A stretch of DNA of 64,000 bases from Bin55 sp965199895. Lineage in GTDB: Bacteria > Pseudomonadota > Gammaproteobacteria > Pseudomonadales > Azotimanducaceae. The DNA lies in contig CBDATJ010000011.1 of the NCBI GenBank assembly GCA_965199895.1, positions 18,384-82,383 of the forward strand, written 5' to 3'. The position numbers were made by a program, and so were the translations under genes. Shown here one piece after another: positions 26,357 to 34,639 of the stretch (position 1 is its first letter; every line of letters begins with the position of its first letter). The notes below the pieces were generated by a model. That model searched no databases, was not told the origin of the DNA, and was given only the letters and a program-made list of their open reading frames with translations.

Positions 26357-27570
26357 AGAAACAACTTTTCTTGATGATTTTGGGTTTAACCGCAGGTTTC
26401 CTGCTCGTTAGTTGTGCACTTGAGCAGCAATCATACTCGCAGTTTGTAGTGCAAAGAGATGACTATAAGTTCGAGATTAAAGCTCAAGGTGAAATCATCG
26501 CTACTGAGTCGATAGATGTTCGGGTTCCCAATCAAATTAGAACGGAATATACCATCAAGTGGATGATTCCCGAATTTTCATTGGTAGAAAAAGATCAAGT
26601 TGTTGTTCAATTTGATGATGTCGATGTGGTTTCAGCTAAAGAGAACATTGAACTTCGAGTCGCTCAACAAGAGGCCAATATGGTCTCCTCAGTGCGCAGT
26701 GGTGAAGTTGCGAGGCAAACTATTGATCATGAAACGATTACTGTAGAAGGTGAGACGAACATCGCTGAAACGTTCACTGAAGCTGAAGAAGAGATGAGAG
26801 AAATCATGAGTCTTCATGAATTCCTTGATAACGTTGAAAACGGCGAGTACTTGCGACAACGGGGAGAGTTCTTGATGTGGCAACGAGAAACTCACGATAC
26901 CCGAACGGATGCAGAGTTGAGTCGACTGCAAGCAGAAATGGACTCTACTATATCGGAACTGGATAAACAAGCGACGGTACTTGAAGCAATGGAAATTAAG
27001 AGTCCTGCTGCGGGTGCCTTTGTCTATGGAAGAACTTGGTGGGGTACGAAGATTGATGTTGGTCAAACTGTATGGCAGGGTCAGCGTGTGGGCATGATTC
27101 CTGTTCGAGGAATGGTCCAAGCCCAAATTTTTGTGTTAGAAGTAGATGCGGTAGGGATAGAGTTAGATCAACCTGTTCGTTTAAGAGTTCACAGTGATCT
27201 CACTCAAGAAGTTACAGGCAAAGTGGTTGACATTTCCAACATCGCAGCATCCAGAGGACTTGCGGATCCGACGAAGTACTTCACACTATCTGTAGATATT
27301 GATGACATTGACCCCGATTTGCTACGAGTGGGAAGCACGGTTGAAGCGTCAATCATTACTGGTGATCTAAAAGATGCACTGTTAGTTCCAAGACAAGCAG
27401 TTTTCTCTGAAGTCGATGAAAGCTACATCTATGTATTGGAGGGAGGAGTTCCTGTTAAACGTATGGTTACGATTGGTCACAAGAGTCCCACGCTCTGGGA
27501 GATTGTGGATGGGCTAAAGGCTGGTGAAGCTGTGAGTCTTGTCAAACCTGTGACAATCGCACAAAATTGA
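26353..27570 (+). CDS. Adaptor (HlyD-like) lipoprotein, third of three
   Basis: A 405-residue adaptor with a lipoprotein signal: the hydrophobic stretch ends in LLVSC, a good lipobox, with Cys21 followed by Ala, which favours outer-membrane delivery. The rest has a lipoyl half motif (LVEKDQVVVQFDDVD), a coiled coil and the C-terminal domain with LLVPRQAVF. No outer-membrane TolC-like gene is in the operon. The lipidation suggests it sits in a different place from the two other adaptors. Confidence 0.82.
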   Translation: MKKQLFLMILGLTAGFLLVSCALEQQSYSQFVVQRDDYKFEIKAQGEIIATESIDVRVPNQIRTEYTIKWMIPEFSLVEKDQVVVQFDDVDVVSAKENIELRVAQQEANMVSSVRSGEVARQTIDHETITVEGETNIAETFTEAEEEMREIMSLHEFLDNVENGEYLRQRGEFLMWQRETHDTRTDAELSRLQAEMDSTISELDKQATVLEAMEIKSPAAGAFVYGRTWWGTKIDVGQTVWQGQRVGMIPVRGMVQAQIFVLEVDAVGIELDQPVRLRVHSDLTQEVTGKVVDISNIAASRGLADPTKYFTLSVDIDDIDPDLLRVGSTVEASIITGDLKDALLVPRQAVFSEVDESYIYVLEGGVPVKRMVTIGHKSPTLWEIVDGLKAGEAVSLVKPVTIAQN

Positions 27571-27626
27571 TCCCAGAATACGCTCGAAGATTCCTCTTAA
27601 TCAAACTAGTTTGGATTAATTGAACG

Positions 27627-28877
27627 ATGTCATCTTTCTCTGTAATAATTTCAGATTTTCGACTAGCAATCGATCAGTTATCGCATCGTGGACTGCGGAC
27701 GCTCTTGACGGCGTTGGGCATGATCTTTGGAGTCGGAGCGGTTATTGCGATGCTCGCAGTCAGTGAAGGTGGAAGACAAGAGTCGATGAAGATGATTGAA
27801 GGAATGGGAATCCAAAACATCATCGTGGACGATATTCAATTTACCAACGAAGAGTTGCTCGAAATCAGAAAACACTCAGCAGGGCTTTCGCGTGCCGATG
27901 CAATTGCGGTAGCGGAATCGGTACCTTCGGTCGAGAAATGGGCAGGTGTTCGCGAAATCAAAGCTTGGAATTTGTTCTCTCATGAAGGCAACAGCCGAAA
28001 TACTCAAGTTTGGGCTGTGAACAGTGATTTCTTCGAGTTATCTAATTTAGAGCCGGTAGTGGGAGAAATCTTCACTCAAGAAGATGACGAAAAATTTGCT
28101 CCTAAAGCAGTCTTGGGTGATGCCACTGCGCGAGATTTGTTTCCCAATGGCGATGCTGTCGGTAAACCAGTAAAAGTCAATTTCACATGGTTTGAGGTCG
28201 TCGGAATATTACAGGATCGTGCCATAGAAGGCGACACGTTTCAAGGAGAAGCTGTGGGCGGAGAAAGTGCTCGGGTCTATATTCCACTCAATAGTGGCCT
28301 GAACCGGTTGCGCAATGCAGATATGGCATCAGAATTGTCCAAGGTGAAATTTCGTATCACAGCTGGTCAAGACTTAGCTGCTGCTTCTAACGCAATTCGC
28401 GATGGCATTCTGAGTAGACATGGTTCACAGGAAGATATCCATGTCGTGAACCCAACCAAATTACTAGCACAAGAGAGATCGCAACAACGAATCTTCACAA
28501 TTGTGATGAGCTCCGTAGCTGGAATCTCACTGTTGGTGGGGGGTATTGGAATCATGAATATCAAACTCGCCAGTGTACTAGAGCGAAAATCTGAAATTGG
28601 ATTGATGCGAGCAGTGGGTGCAACTCAGTCAGATGTAGTGCGTCAGTTTCTAATCGAAACGATTGTGATTGCGGTCTTTGGTGCCCTGATCGGGATACTC
28701 GCTGGTACTGGGATGGCGTATCTCATCGCATCGTTTGCGGAATGGGCGGTAGCTTGGAACGTTATCGGTATGGTTGTTGCCGTCGTCTTTTGCGTTGCCA
28801 TTGCAGTAGGGTTTGGAGTTTATCCAGCCATGTCCGCATCGAAACTTGATCCAGTACTTGCACTACAAGCGGAATAA
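27627..28877 (+). CDS. MacB-like ABC transporter permease
   Basis: A 416-residue permease with one N-terminal membrane segment, a large periplasmic domain, three C-terminal membrane segments and the family tail GFGVYPAMSASKLDPVLALQAE. It fits MacB-type four-helix permeases that extrude substrates from the periplasm. It is 56 bases after the last adaptor and closes the operon. The substrate is unknown. With the ATPase it would form the inner-membrane pump. Confidence 0.9.
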   Translation: MSSFSVIISDFRLAIDQLSHRGLRTLLTALGMIFGVGAVIAMLAVSEGGRQESMKMIEGMGIQNIIVDDIQFTNEELLEIRKHSAGLSRADAIAVAESVPSVEKWAGVREIKAWNLFSHEGNSRNTQVWAVNSDFFELSNLEPVVGEIFTQEDDEKFAPKAVLGDATARDLFPNGDAVGKPVKVNFTWFEVVGILQDRAIEGDTFQGEAVGGESARVYIPLNSGLNRLRNADMASELSKVKFRITAGQDLAAASNAIRDGILSRHGSQEDIHVVNPTKLLAQERSQQRIFTIVMSSVAGISLLVGGIGIMNIKLASVLERKSEIGLMRAVGATQSDVVRQFLIETIVIAVFGALIGILAGTGMAYLIASFAEWAVAWNVIGMVVAVVFCVAIAVGFGVYPAMSASKLDPVLALQAE

Positions 28878-28912
28878 ATTCAACAAGCAATCTCGCGTGC
28901 CCGATACAACTT

Positions 28913-28941
28913 AGGCTACTGTCACTGACATAGCCTTTCTC
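28913..28941 (+). terminator. Nested hairpin after the exporter operon
   Basis: AGGCTA (28913-28918) pairs with TAGCCT (28931-28936), and inside it TGTC pairs with GACA around an ACT loop. The sequence continues TTTCT. The weak T-tract makes it a probable, not certain, terminator for the exporter operon; it could also act for the opposite tRNA side. Confidence 0.45.
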
Positions 28942-28958
28942 GGGCTTCTAACCAAAAC

Positions 28959-29047
28959 TGGCGGAGAGGGAGGGATTCGAACCCTCGATGAGTTTTCCCC
29001 ATACGCGCTTTCCAAGCGCGCTCCTTCGGCCACTCGGACACCTCTCC
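28959..29047 (-). tRNA. tRNA-Ser (GGA)
   Basis: On the minus strand the acceptor GGAGAGG/CCTCTCC, long variable arm and T arm form a class II tRNA of 89 bases including encoded CCA (28959-28961). The anticodon loop CTTGGAAAG gives GGA, which reads UCC/UCU serine codons. Confidence 0.96.
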
Positions 29048-29078
29048 GAATGTCACAGCTCTGAATATTTGTAGCTTG

Positions 29079-29198
29079 GTGGCGAGCCGGCCAGTCAACA
29101 ACCGGACAACTAATGGTCGGTACCGTTGCTCCCTTCCGGGCCTGGCGGGGTTCCCGACCTGGTACGACTAAGACTGACCAAGGACGCCATTGAGCCAC
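29079..29198 (-). ncRNA. ffs: Signal recognition particle 4.5S RNA
   Basis: The minus strand holds the conserved SRP domain IV: ACCAGGTC, the GNAR-type tetraloop segment GCCCGGAAGGGAGCAAC and the pairing partner, inside a long rod whose ends pair (GTGGC at 29194-29198 complement and GCCAC). The length is about 120 bases, near the E. coli 4.5S size. The exact ends are estimated from the helix. It binds Ffh to target membrane proteins. Confidence 0.9.
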
Positions 29199-29279
29199 GA
29201 GGACTGTGGCAGACAAATTATAGAAAATGATCTGTCCTGCAACTCCCCAATGGTTGGTCTATCAGAGTCCTCTGACGAC

Positions 29280-30113
29280 TCAATTTTCCTTCGACTTTGA
29301 GGAATCTGTCGGGGAAGTTGATGGTTTGCTTAATCGGTAGGGGGACTCAAACGGATCGAGAATTAGTTCAGCAACTGGTTCATCGGGTTTACTCCGATAG
29401 ACTGCTCGTTCGATCACGTTTTTGAGTTCTCTTACATTACCGGGCCATTCGTATTCCATTAGCGTTTCTTTAACGGATTCAGAAAAGCCAGGAAACAATT
29501 CACGTTTCAGTTCGTTCACCATGTTCACAGCAAAATGCTCTGCAAGCAAAAGAATATCGGAATCTCGTGCTCGCAGTGGAGGGAGAGTGATGACATCGAA
29601 CGCTAAACGATCAAGTAGATCGACTCGGAACTTTCCTTCTGCTGCTAAGCTGGGTAAATCTTCGTTAGTTGCTGCAACGATGCGGACATCGGTTTCGACA
29701 ATATTGCTACCACCGACCCGTTCAAAGGTGCCATATTCGATTACGCGAAGGATTTTTTCTTGTACTCGTGGAGATGTCGTTGCTAATTCATCAAGAAAGA
29801 GAGTCCCAGTGTTAGCACGTTCAAATCGACCCATGTGTCTACGGGTTGCTCCAGTAAACGCACCAGCTTCGTGACCGAATAGTTCAGTTTCCAGAAGAGT
29901 TTCTGTGAGAGACGCGCAGTTCAGTTGCAAATAGACCGAGTCCCAACGGGGTGAAAGATAGTGTAGTCTGGATGCAAATAGTTCTTTTCCGGTGCCGCGT
30001 TCTCCCACGATCAGAACCGGCTTTGAAAGCTCAGCAACCATTGAGGTTTCATCTAAAGCTATCAGAAAAGCTGGAGATTGTCCGATGAGAGCAGCTTCGC
30101 CTTTGTCTTCCAT
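29280..30113 (-). CDS. pspF: Psp operon activator PspF lacking the DNA-binding domain
   Basis: A sigma-54 enhancer-binding ATPase. The 277 residues include Walker A (GERGTGKE), the sigma-54 contact loop GAFTGA, Walker B (TLFLDELAT), sensor segments and LSPRWD, matching the PspF surface that PspA uses to inhibit it. The protein ends at ILDPFESPY plus a short tail; E. coli PspF continues about 50 residues with a Fis-type helix-turn-helix. No such domain is found in any frame before the 4.5S gene. It is divergent from pspA. Confidence 0.92.
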   Translation of the reverse strand: MEDKGEAALIGQSPAFLIALDETSMVAELSKPVLIVGERGTGKELFASRLHYLSPRWDSVYLQLNCASLTETLLETELFGHEAGAFTGATRRHMGRFERANTGTLFLDELATTSPRVQEKILRVIEYGTFERVGGSNIVETDVRIVAATNEDLPSLAAEGKFRVDLLDRLAFDVITLPPLRARDSDILLLAEHFAVNMVNELKRELFPGFSESVKETLMEYEWPGNVRELKNVIERAVYRSKPDEPVAELILDPFESPYRLSKPSTSPTDSSKSKEN

Positions 30114-30212
30114 TACTTTCTTTCATGAACCCATTACATGCTTGTATTTTAGAGTGTAGACTGAACTCCTAGACCCTCCAATAAGGAGTCATCGTCATTA
30201 TCAAATAAAAAA

Positions 30213-30228
30213 CGGCACGAATATTGCT
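30213..30228 (+). promoter_or_regulatory. Sigma-54 promoter of pspA
   Basis: CGGCACG-AATA-TTGCT matches the sigma-54 consensus TGGCACG-N4-TTGCW with one mismatch and has the strict GG-N10-GC spacing (GG at 30214-30215, GC at 30226-30227). Transcription should start near 30239, about 40 bases before the pspA ATG. The neighbouring sigma-54 activator gene supports it. Confidence 0.9.
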
Positions 30229-30280
30229 TATAGATTTGAACAAACTTGCTTCGTCAAGACTAACTATTAGGAGAACAATT

Positions 30281-30967
30281 ATGGGTATTTTTTCTCGAGT
30301 CGGGGATATCGTAAATTCAAACATTAACGCCATGTTGGACAAGGCTGAAGATCCATCAAAAATGGTTCGATTGATCATCCAGGAAATGGAACAAACGTTG
30401 GTTGAGGTTCGGACCGCAGCTGCTAGAGGTATTGCGGATAAAAAAGAACTCGTGCGTAAACGTGGTATCTATTCCGAGGAAGTTCGAGAGTGGAAACACA
30501 AAGCCGAAATCGCAATTCGCAAAGATCGTGAAGATTTAGCTCGTGGTGCACTTGGCGAAGCTCAAAAGGCAGCAGACATGGTTTCAGGTATAGAACAAGA
30601 TTTGGATAGCATCGAAAGCTTGTTGGCCAAAATGAATGACGATATTCATACACTGACGCAAAAGCTGAAAGATGCAAAGATTAAACAATCATCACTATAT
30701 GTTAGAGGACAATCCGCGTGTGCAAGATTGAATGTTCGTCGTCAACTCTCTGAAAGGAATGTAGATGAAGCTATGATGCGATTTGAGCAATATGAACGAA
30801 GAATAGATGACCTAGAAGGTGAAATCGAATCTTATGACATGGGACAACGAAACTTGTCAGACGAGATTCACGAACTTGAAGAAGACGAGAAGATCGATTT
30901 GGCTTTAAAAGAGTTGAAACTATCAATAAACTACGAACAGAAAGAAACCAAAGATAAAACAGAATAG
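30281..30967 (+). CDS. pspA: Phage shock protein A
   Basis: PspA both inhibits PspF and, under envelope stress, assembles on the inner membrane to protect it. The 228-residue protein starts MGIFSRVGDIVNSNINAML and is almost wholly coiled coil, as in PspA/IM30. The start ATG at 30281 has TAGGAG eight bases upstream; an upstream in-frame TTG is rejected. The gene is the first in the psp transcript and follows the sigma-54 promoter. Confidence 0.96.
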   Translation: MGIFSRVGDIVNSNINAMLDKAEDPSKMVRLIIQEMEQTLVEVRTAAARGIADKKELVRKRGIYSEEVREWKHKAEIAIRKDREDLARGALGEAQKAADMVSGIEQDLDSIESLLAKMNDDIHTLTQKLKDAKIKQSSLYVRGQSACARLNVRRQLSERNVDEAMMRFEQYERRIDDLEGEIESYDMGQRNLSDEIHELEEDEKIDLALKELKLSINYEQKETKDKTE

Positions 30968-31011
30968 CTGTCGCTTAGCAATAACGACAGTGCACCTTGG
31001 AGCAGAACTTT

Positions 31012-31302
31012 ATGGAAACGGAAATTTTTTATGGCCTCTTCATGATATTGCTCTTCATCGGGCTCATCGTTTTTGTGGTGATTATTCTTCCTCTCTGGAT
31101 GATCTTGCACTATTCTCGCTCAAAAAGTGCTCACCGAATTCTTGCTCGGCAGGACCGTGATGAACTTAGAGCGCTGGAGGAAGAAGCTAACCTACTGAGC
31201 GATCGAATCGAAGTACTGGAAACCATACTCGAAGCAGAATCCCCTAGATGGCGACTACACCGTGAAGGGGAGAGAGAGGAAAGAGTCCGTGAAAGTTCGT
31301 GA
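31012..31302 (+). CDS. pspB: Phage shock protein B
   Basis: A 96-residue inner-membrane protein with one N-terminal membrane helix, then a charged coiled coil containing the PspB hallmark RIEVLETILEAESPRWR. PspB with PspC senses stress and releases PspF from PspA. The ATG at 31012 with GGAG nine bases upstream is preferred to the TTG at 30997. Spacing to pspC is 74 bases. Confidence 0.93.
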   Translation: METEIFYGLFMILLFIGLIVFVVIILPLWMILHYSRSKSAHRILARQDRDELRALEEEANLLSDRIEVLETILEAESPRWRLHREGEREERVRESS

Positions 31303-31376
31303 TGAGGCAGAAGGAGAAAAAATCCTCAATGACTAAAGAGATTGGACAGTGAATTTTTTAAATTTTGGAGCAAGAT

Positions 31377-31853
31377 ATGAGTAGAACATCACATCGTCAT
31401 GTTGAATCTCAAGTTCGACCGGGTAGAAGACTATATCGAAACACTGATGATGCGATTTTGTTTGGCGTATGTGCTGGTATTGGTGACTTCTTCGGGATAC
31501 CGGCTTGGGGTGTCAGAATCCTTACTATCCTCTTGACCATCTTTACTAGTGGGGTCCCCATCATCATTTATCTTGTACTTCCATTCGTGATTCCTGAATT
31601 ACCGCTGGAAGATGAGCTGACTGAGAGGAGTGCGCATCGCAAGTACCGACCAAGACAATCTAGTCCTCGAGGAGCTGGACAGACTGAGAACTCGTCCGGA
31701 CACATTGACGATGATCAACATAGCAGCGTTCACTCTCATATGGACTCTGTAAAAAATAACATTGACTTAATCCAGGAAAGGGTGTCCGTTATAGAAACTT
31801 ACATCACTTCCGGTCGTTTTGATCTAGACAAGGAGTTTCGTAACCTTAACTAA
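31377..31853 (+). CDS. pspC: Phage shock protein C
   Basis: A 158-residue membrane protein with a PspC domain: RRLYRNTDDAILFGVCAGIGDFF, a helix (about 45-70) ending LVLPFVIPE, a variable linker and a C-terminal RVSVIETYITSGRFDL segment. It works with PspB. The ATG at 31377 has TTGGAG six bases upstream; the TTG at 31365 is rejected because it lies in that site. No pspD follows. Confidence 0.92.
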   Translation: MSRTSHRHVESQVRPGRRLYRNTDDAILFGVCAGIGDFFGIPAWGVRILTILLTIFTSGVPIIIYLVLPFVIPELPLEDELTERSAHRKYRPRQSSPRGAGQTENSSGHIDDDQHSSVHSHMDSVKNNIDLIQERVSVIETYITSGRFDLDKEFRNLN

Positions 31854-31888
31854 CAAAGTCTTTAGCCCTTCGAAAAGACTATCGTTCA

Positions 31889-31923
31889 GGAGTTGAGGTG
31901 TATTGTGAAAACACCTCAACTCC
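31889..31923 (+). terminator. Hairpin at the end of the psp operon
   Basis: A 13-bp perfect stem (GGAGTTGAGGTGT at 31889-31901 and its complement at 31911-31923) encloses a 9-base loop, 36 bases after pspC. The following sequence is only ATTTCAT, so intrinsic termination would be weak; an mRNA-stabilising 3' hairpin is the alternative. Confidence 0.6.
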
Positions 31924-32579
31924 ATTTCATCTAGTTCCATCGCTCGTTAAGAGAGTTCACAGAGTTACGCATTAACACGGATTCTATTCTCTCATCCTGG
32001 ACACCCGAAAAGTGACGTTCGATTCAAGATTTGAGAGTGGTTGCACTAGGTCTAGTATTCTGATACAAACATTCGTTTAAGTCGAAGTGCACAGCTCGGT
32101 TCTGCTCTTCTAATGCTGGTTGGACAGCAAGTGCTATATCGCTAGTTCGTCGAATCGAAACGACGTGTTCATGAACTGTTTATACTGGTAGCTTTCCATC
32201 ATTGACCCACCTTAACTCCAGTTCCCATCCTTTAGAACAACATTGATGAGTACGTTGTGGGATTCGATTCGATCTTTTCTTCGATAAGGGATTTCTCTTT
32301 CTCACCAAAATCCTGTGACCGATTTTCAGCAATAGAAAAACTGCAAAGTGGTCCTGTTCCGTGGCTGGTTCGGTTTCTGTGTAATCATGAATGACAACTA
32401 GTTGATTGTGTACCAGTTCATGTCGAACTCAAGGTCATCAAGCCCTTCTTCATCGCACTTTGAATCATTTTTAGTGTTTTCTGGAGCTAAAGAGCGTGCC
32501 CCGAGATGTCTAATAATCTAAATTCATTATTAGACGATGGGTTGGGGTTCATTCTCATCAATCCCTAAAATTGGGTCTG
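31924..32579. other. Non-coding spacer before dnaX
   Basis: No convincing gene is seen. One minus-strand frame is open from 32428 down to 32027 except for a single TAA at 32180-32182 (82 plus 51 codons) and reads somewhat protein-like (for example LVVIHDYTETEPATEQDHF), but it lacks a start codon. It may be a decayed gene or chance. Confidence 0.35.
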
Positions 32580-33989
32580 ATGGCATACGTCGTACTCGCA
32601 CGAAAATTCCGTCCTCGAAACTTTGAGGAGGTCAAGGGACAGGATCAAACTGTTCGTGCATTGGTTAATGCACTTGACCACAACCGATTGCATCATGCAT
32701 ATCTGTTTTCCGGTACCCGTGGTGTTGGCAAAACCACTCTTGCACGTATTTTTGCGAATTGTTTGAATTGCGAGCAAGGTATCTCTTCGAACCCCTGCGG
32801 AACCTGCTTTGCTTGTGAAGGGTTTCAGCAAGGCAATTACCCCGATATGTATGAAATTGATGCTGCTTCCCGCACCGGTGTCGAAGACATGCGCAGGATT
32901 CTAGAAAACTTACACTATTCGCCGTCGGTGGGTAGATTTAAGATTTACCTCATTGATGAAGTGCACATGCTTTCGACCGCAAGCTTTAATGCATTACTGA
33001 AAACGTTGGAAGAGCCACCGGAGCATGTGAAGTTCATATTTGCTACTACTGATCCTCGGAAAATCCCACTCACCGTACTTTCTAGGTGTTTGCATTTTCA
33101 TCTCAGAAGTCTAGATCCGAACGTCATTAAGAGTCAGCTAGAGGATGTTCTGAGTTCAGAATCTATTGAATTTGACCCTCCAGCTCTGGGACTACTTTCA
33201 CGTGCTGCACAGGGCAGTATGCGTGATGCACTTTCACTGACTGATCAAGCAATTTCTCACGGTGGTGGCTTTATTCGTGAAGACCAGGTGGCTGAAATGC
33301 TTGGAGCGGTAGTGTCAGATGAAGTCTCAGGTATTCTTGAAAGGATAGCAGCAAATAATCACCAAGAAGTTCTAGCTTTTGTTGATCGGTTAGCCAATCA
33401 AGCTGTAAGTATGGTCGATCTTCTTGACGCTCTCCAACGAGCTATACATCAGCTAGCGTTAGCTCAAGTCACGGGTGCGGTCAATGATGAATCGCTCTCT
33501 CCATTCAATGGAAAATTTACATCCGAGTGGCTTCAGATTGCGTATCAAATTCTCACTATTGGGTTGAGAGATCTCAAGTTTGCGCCTGATCACAGAGTTG
33601 GGTTTGAAATGACTATGTTGAGACTTTTGGATTTCGAGCCAGTAAAAAAAGGAGGAGTTCGTGAAACCAAACGAACTCCACCCGACCCAACTCGCTCGAC
33701 ACCCAAAACATCGGATCACAGACTTCAGTACTCTAGAAAGCAAGAGATTAAACCAAAATCCACAGGATTGGCTGTCCCTCAACAGAAACCTCGGACTACA
33801 GAACCCAAACAAAAGGTGACACCCAAGCTACAGCCATCCAGAAAGCCTAGTGTTTCCGGGCAACTACTGGCTTTTGTGAACGATCCCGATCTTCAAGAAA
33901 AGATTGAAAGTGATCCAATGGTGCAAGCGATCATACAGAACTTTCAAGCTAGGATAGTAGATGTTGTACCCGAGAACAGTTCAGAGTGA
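32580..33989 (+). CDS. dnaX: DNA polymerase III tau/gamma subunit
   Basis: The clamp-loader ATPase. Full-length tau is 469 residues: Walker A (SGTRGVGKTT), a zinc motif (CEQ...CGTCFAC), DEVHML, SLEEPP-like LEEPPEH and SRC, then a collar domain and a short C-terminal region rich in Lys, Pro and Thr. That C-terminal part is shorter than in E. coli tau (643). A -1 frameshift signal at 33644-33679 should give a gamma form of 361 residues. The ATG at 32580 is chosen over TTG 32571. The usual downstream ybaB gene is missing. Confidence 0.95.
   Translation: MAYVVLARKFRPRNFEEVKGQDQTVRALVNALDHNRLHHAYLFSGTRGVGKTTLARIFANCLNCEQGISSNPCGTCFACEGFQQGNYPDMYEIDAASRTGVEDMRRILENLHYSPSVGRFKIYLIDEVHMLSTASFNALLKTLEEPPEHVKFIFATTDPRKIPLTVLSRCLHFHLRSLDPNVIKSQLEDVLSSESIEFDPPALGLLSRAAQGSMRDALSLTDQAISHGGGFIREDQVAEMLGAVVSDEVSGILERIAANNHQEVLAFVDRLANQAVSMVDLLDALQRAIHQLALAQVTGAVNDESLSPFNGKFTSEWLQIAYQILTIGLRDLKFAPDHRVGFEMTMLRLLDFEPVKKGGVRETKRTPPDPTRSTPKTSDHRLQYSRKQEIKPKSTGLAVPQQKPRTTEPKQKVTPKLQPSRKPSVSGQLLAFVNDPDLQEKIESDPMVQAIIQNFQARIVDVVPENSSE
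33644..33679 (+). promoter_or_regulatory. Programmed -1 frameshift signal in dnaX
   Basis: Seven A at 33644-33650 form the slippery heptamer A-AAA-AAA in the dnaX frame (codons at 33645 and 33648). Three bases later a 9-bp perfect stem (33654-33662 with 33671-33679, 8-base loop) follows. Slipping back one base gives AGG AGG AGT TCG then TGA at 33662-33664. This is the heptamer plus hairpin layout of E. coli dnaX. Confidence 0.85.
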
Positions 33990-34030
33990 CCGATGGGTCA
34001 CTAGAGCATAGTTACTGGTTGTAAATTGCT

Positions 34031-34639
34031 TTGTCTACTTTCAGTCCTCTAATGGGTCGCCTAATTACTGCGCTGCAGGTTTTACCGGGCGTAGGTCCTA
34101 AGACAGCTACTCGAATTGCACTTCACCTAGTGCACAAAAATCGAGCCGAAGGGAGACAACTGGCAGACGCATTATTTGACGCTGTCGAGAACGTACGTTC
34201 GTGTCAGAGGTGTCGAAACATTTCAGATTCTCAATTGTGTGATTTGTGTGCGAATCCCCGTCGAGACTCAACGGTTCTCTGTGTTGTCGAATCTCCCACC
34301 GACGCATTTGCAATCGAACAGTCTGGTAGCTATTCGGGTCGATACTTCGTTCTACACGGTCATCTTTCTCCTATCGATGGAGTGGGGCCCAAGGAACTAG
34401 GAATGGGTGAACTCAAGCAAAATGTGGTCGAACACCAAGTTGAGGAAGTAATCGTAGCGACTGGTACCACAACAGAGGGTGAAGCAACCGCACACTACAT
34501 CGCAAGTATGCTCTCAGCACAGCCGGTTACGGTTTCTAGGATTGCCCACGGAGTACCCGTGGGAGGAGAACTCTCGTATTCGGATGTGATGACGATTAAT
34601 CACGCACTGCGTGGGAGAACGACTGTTGCAGTTGAATGA
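34031..34639 (+). CDS. recR: Recombination mediator RecR
   Basis: RecR with RecO/RecF loads RecA at gaps. The 202-residue protein has a helix-hairpin-helix (VLPGVGPKTATRIA), the Cys4 zinc site (CQRC and CDLC), and a Toprim domain (LCVVESPTDAFAIEQSG). The start is TTG at 34031; an in-frame ATG at 34052 would still keep the domain. It follows dnaX by 41 bases, without the ybaB gene usual between them. Confidence 0.95.
   Translation: MSTFSPLMGRLITALQVLPGVGPKTATRIALHLVHKNRAEGRQLADALFDAVENVRSCQRCRNISDSQLCDLCANPRRDSTVLCVVESPTDAFAIEQSGSYSGRYFVLHGHLSPIDGVGPKELGMGELKQNVVEHQVEEVIVATGTTTEGEATAHYIASMLSAQPVTVSRIAHGVPVGGELSYSDVMTINHALRGRTTVAVE

Noticed and set aside
28911..29216. 101-codon minus-strand frame over tRNA-Ser and 4.5S RNA
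   Set aside because: It is RNA-gene sequence read as protein.
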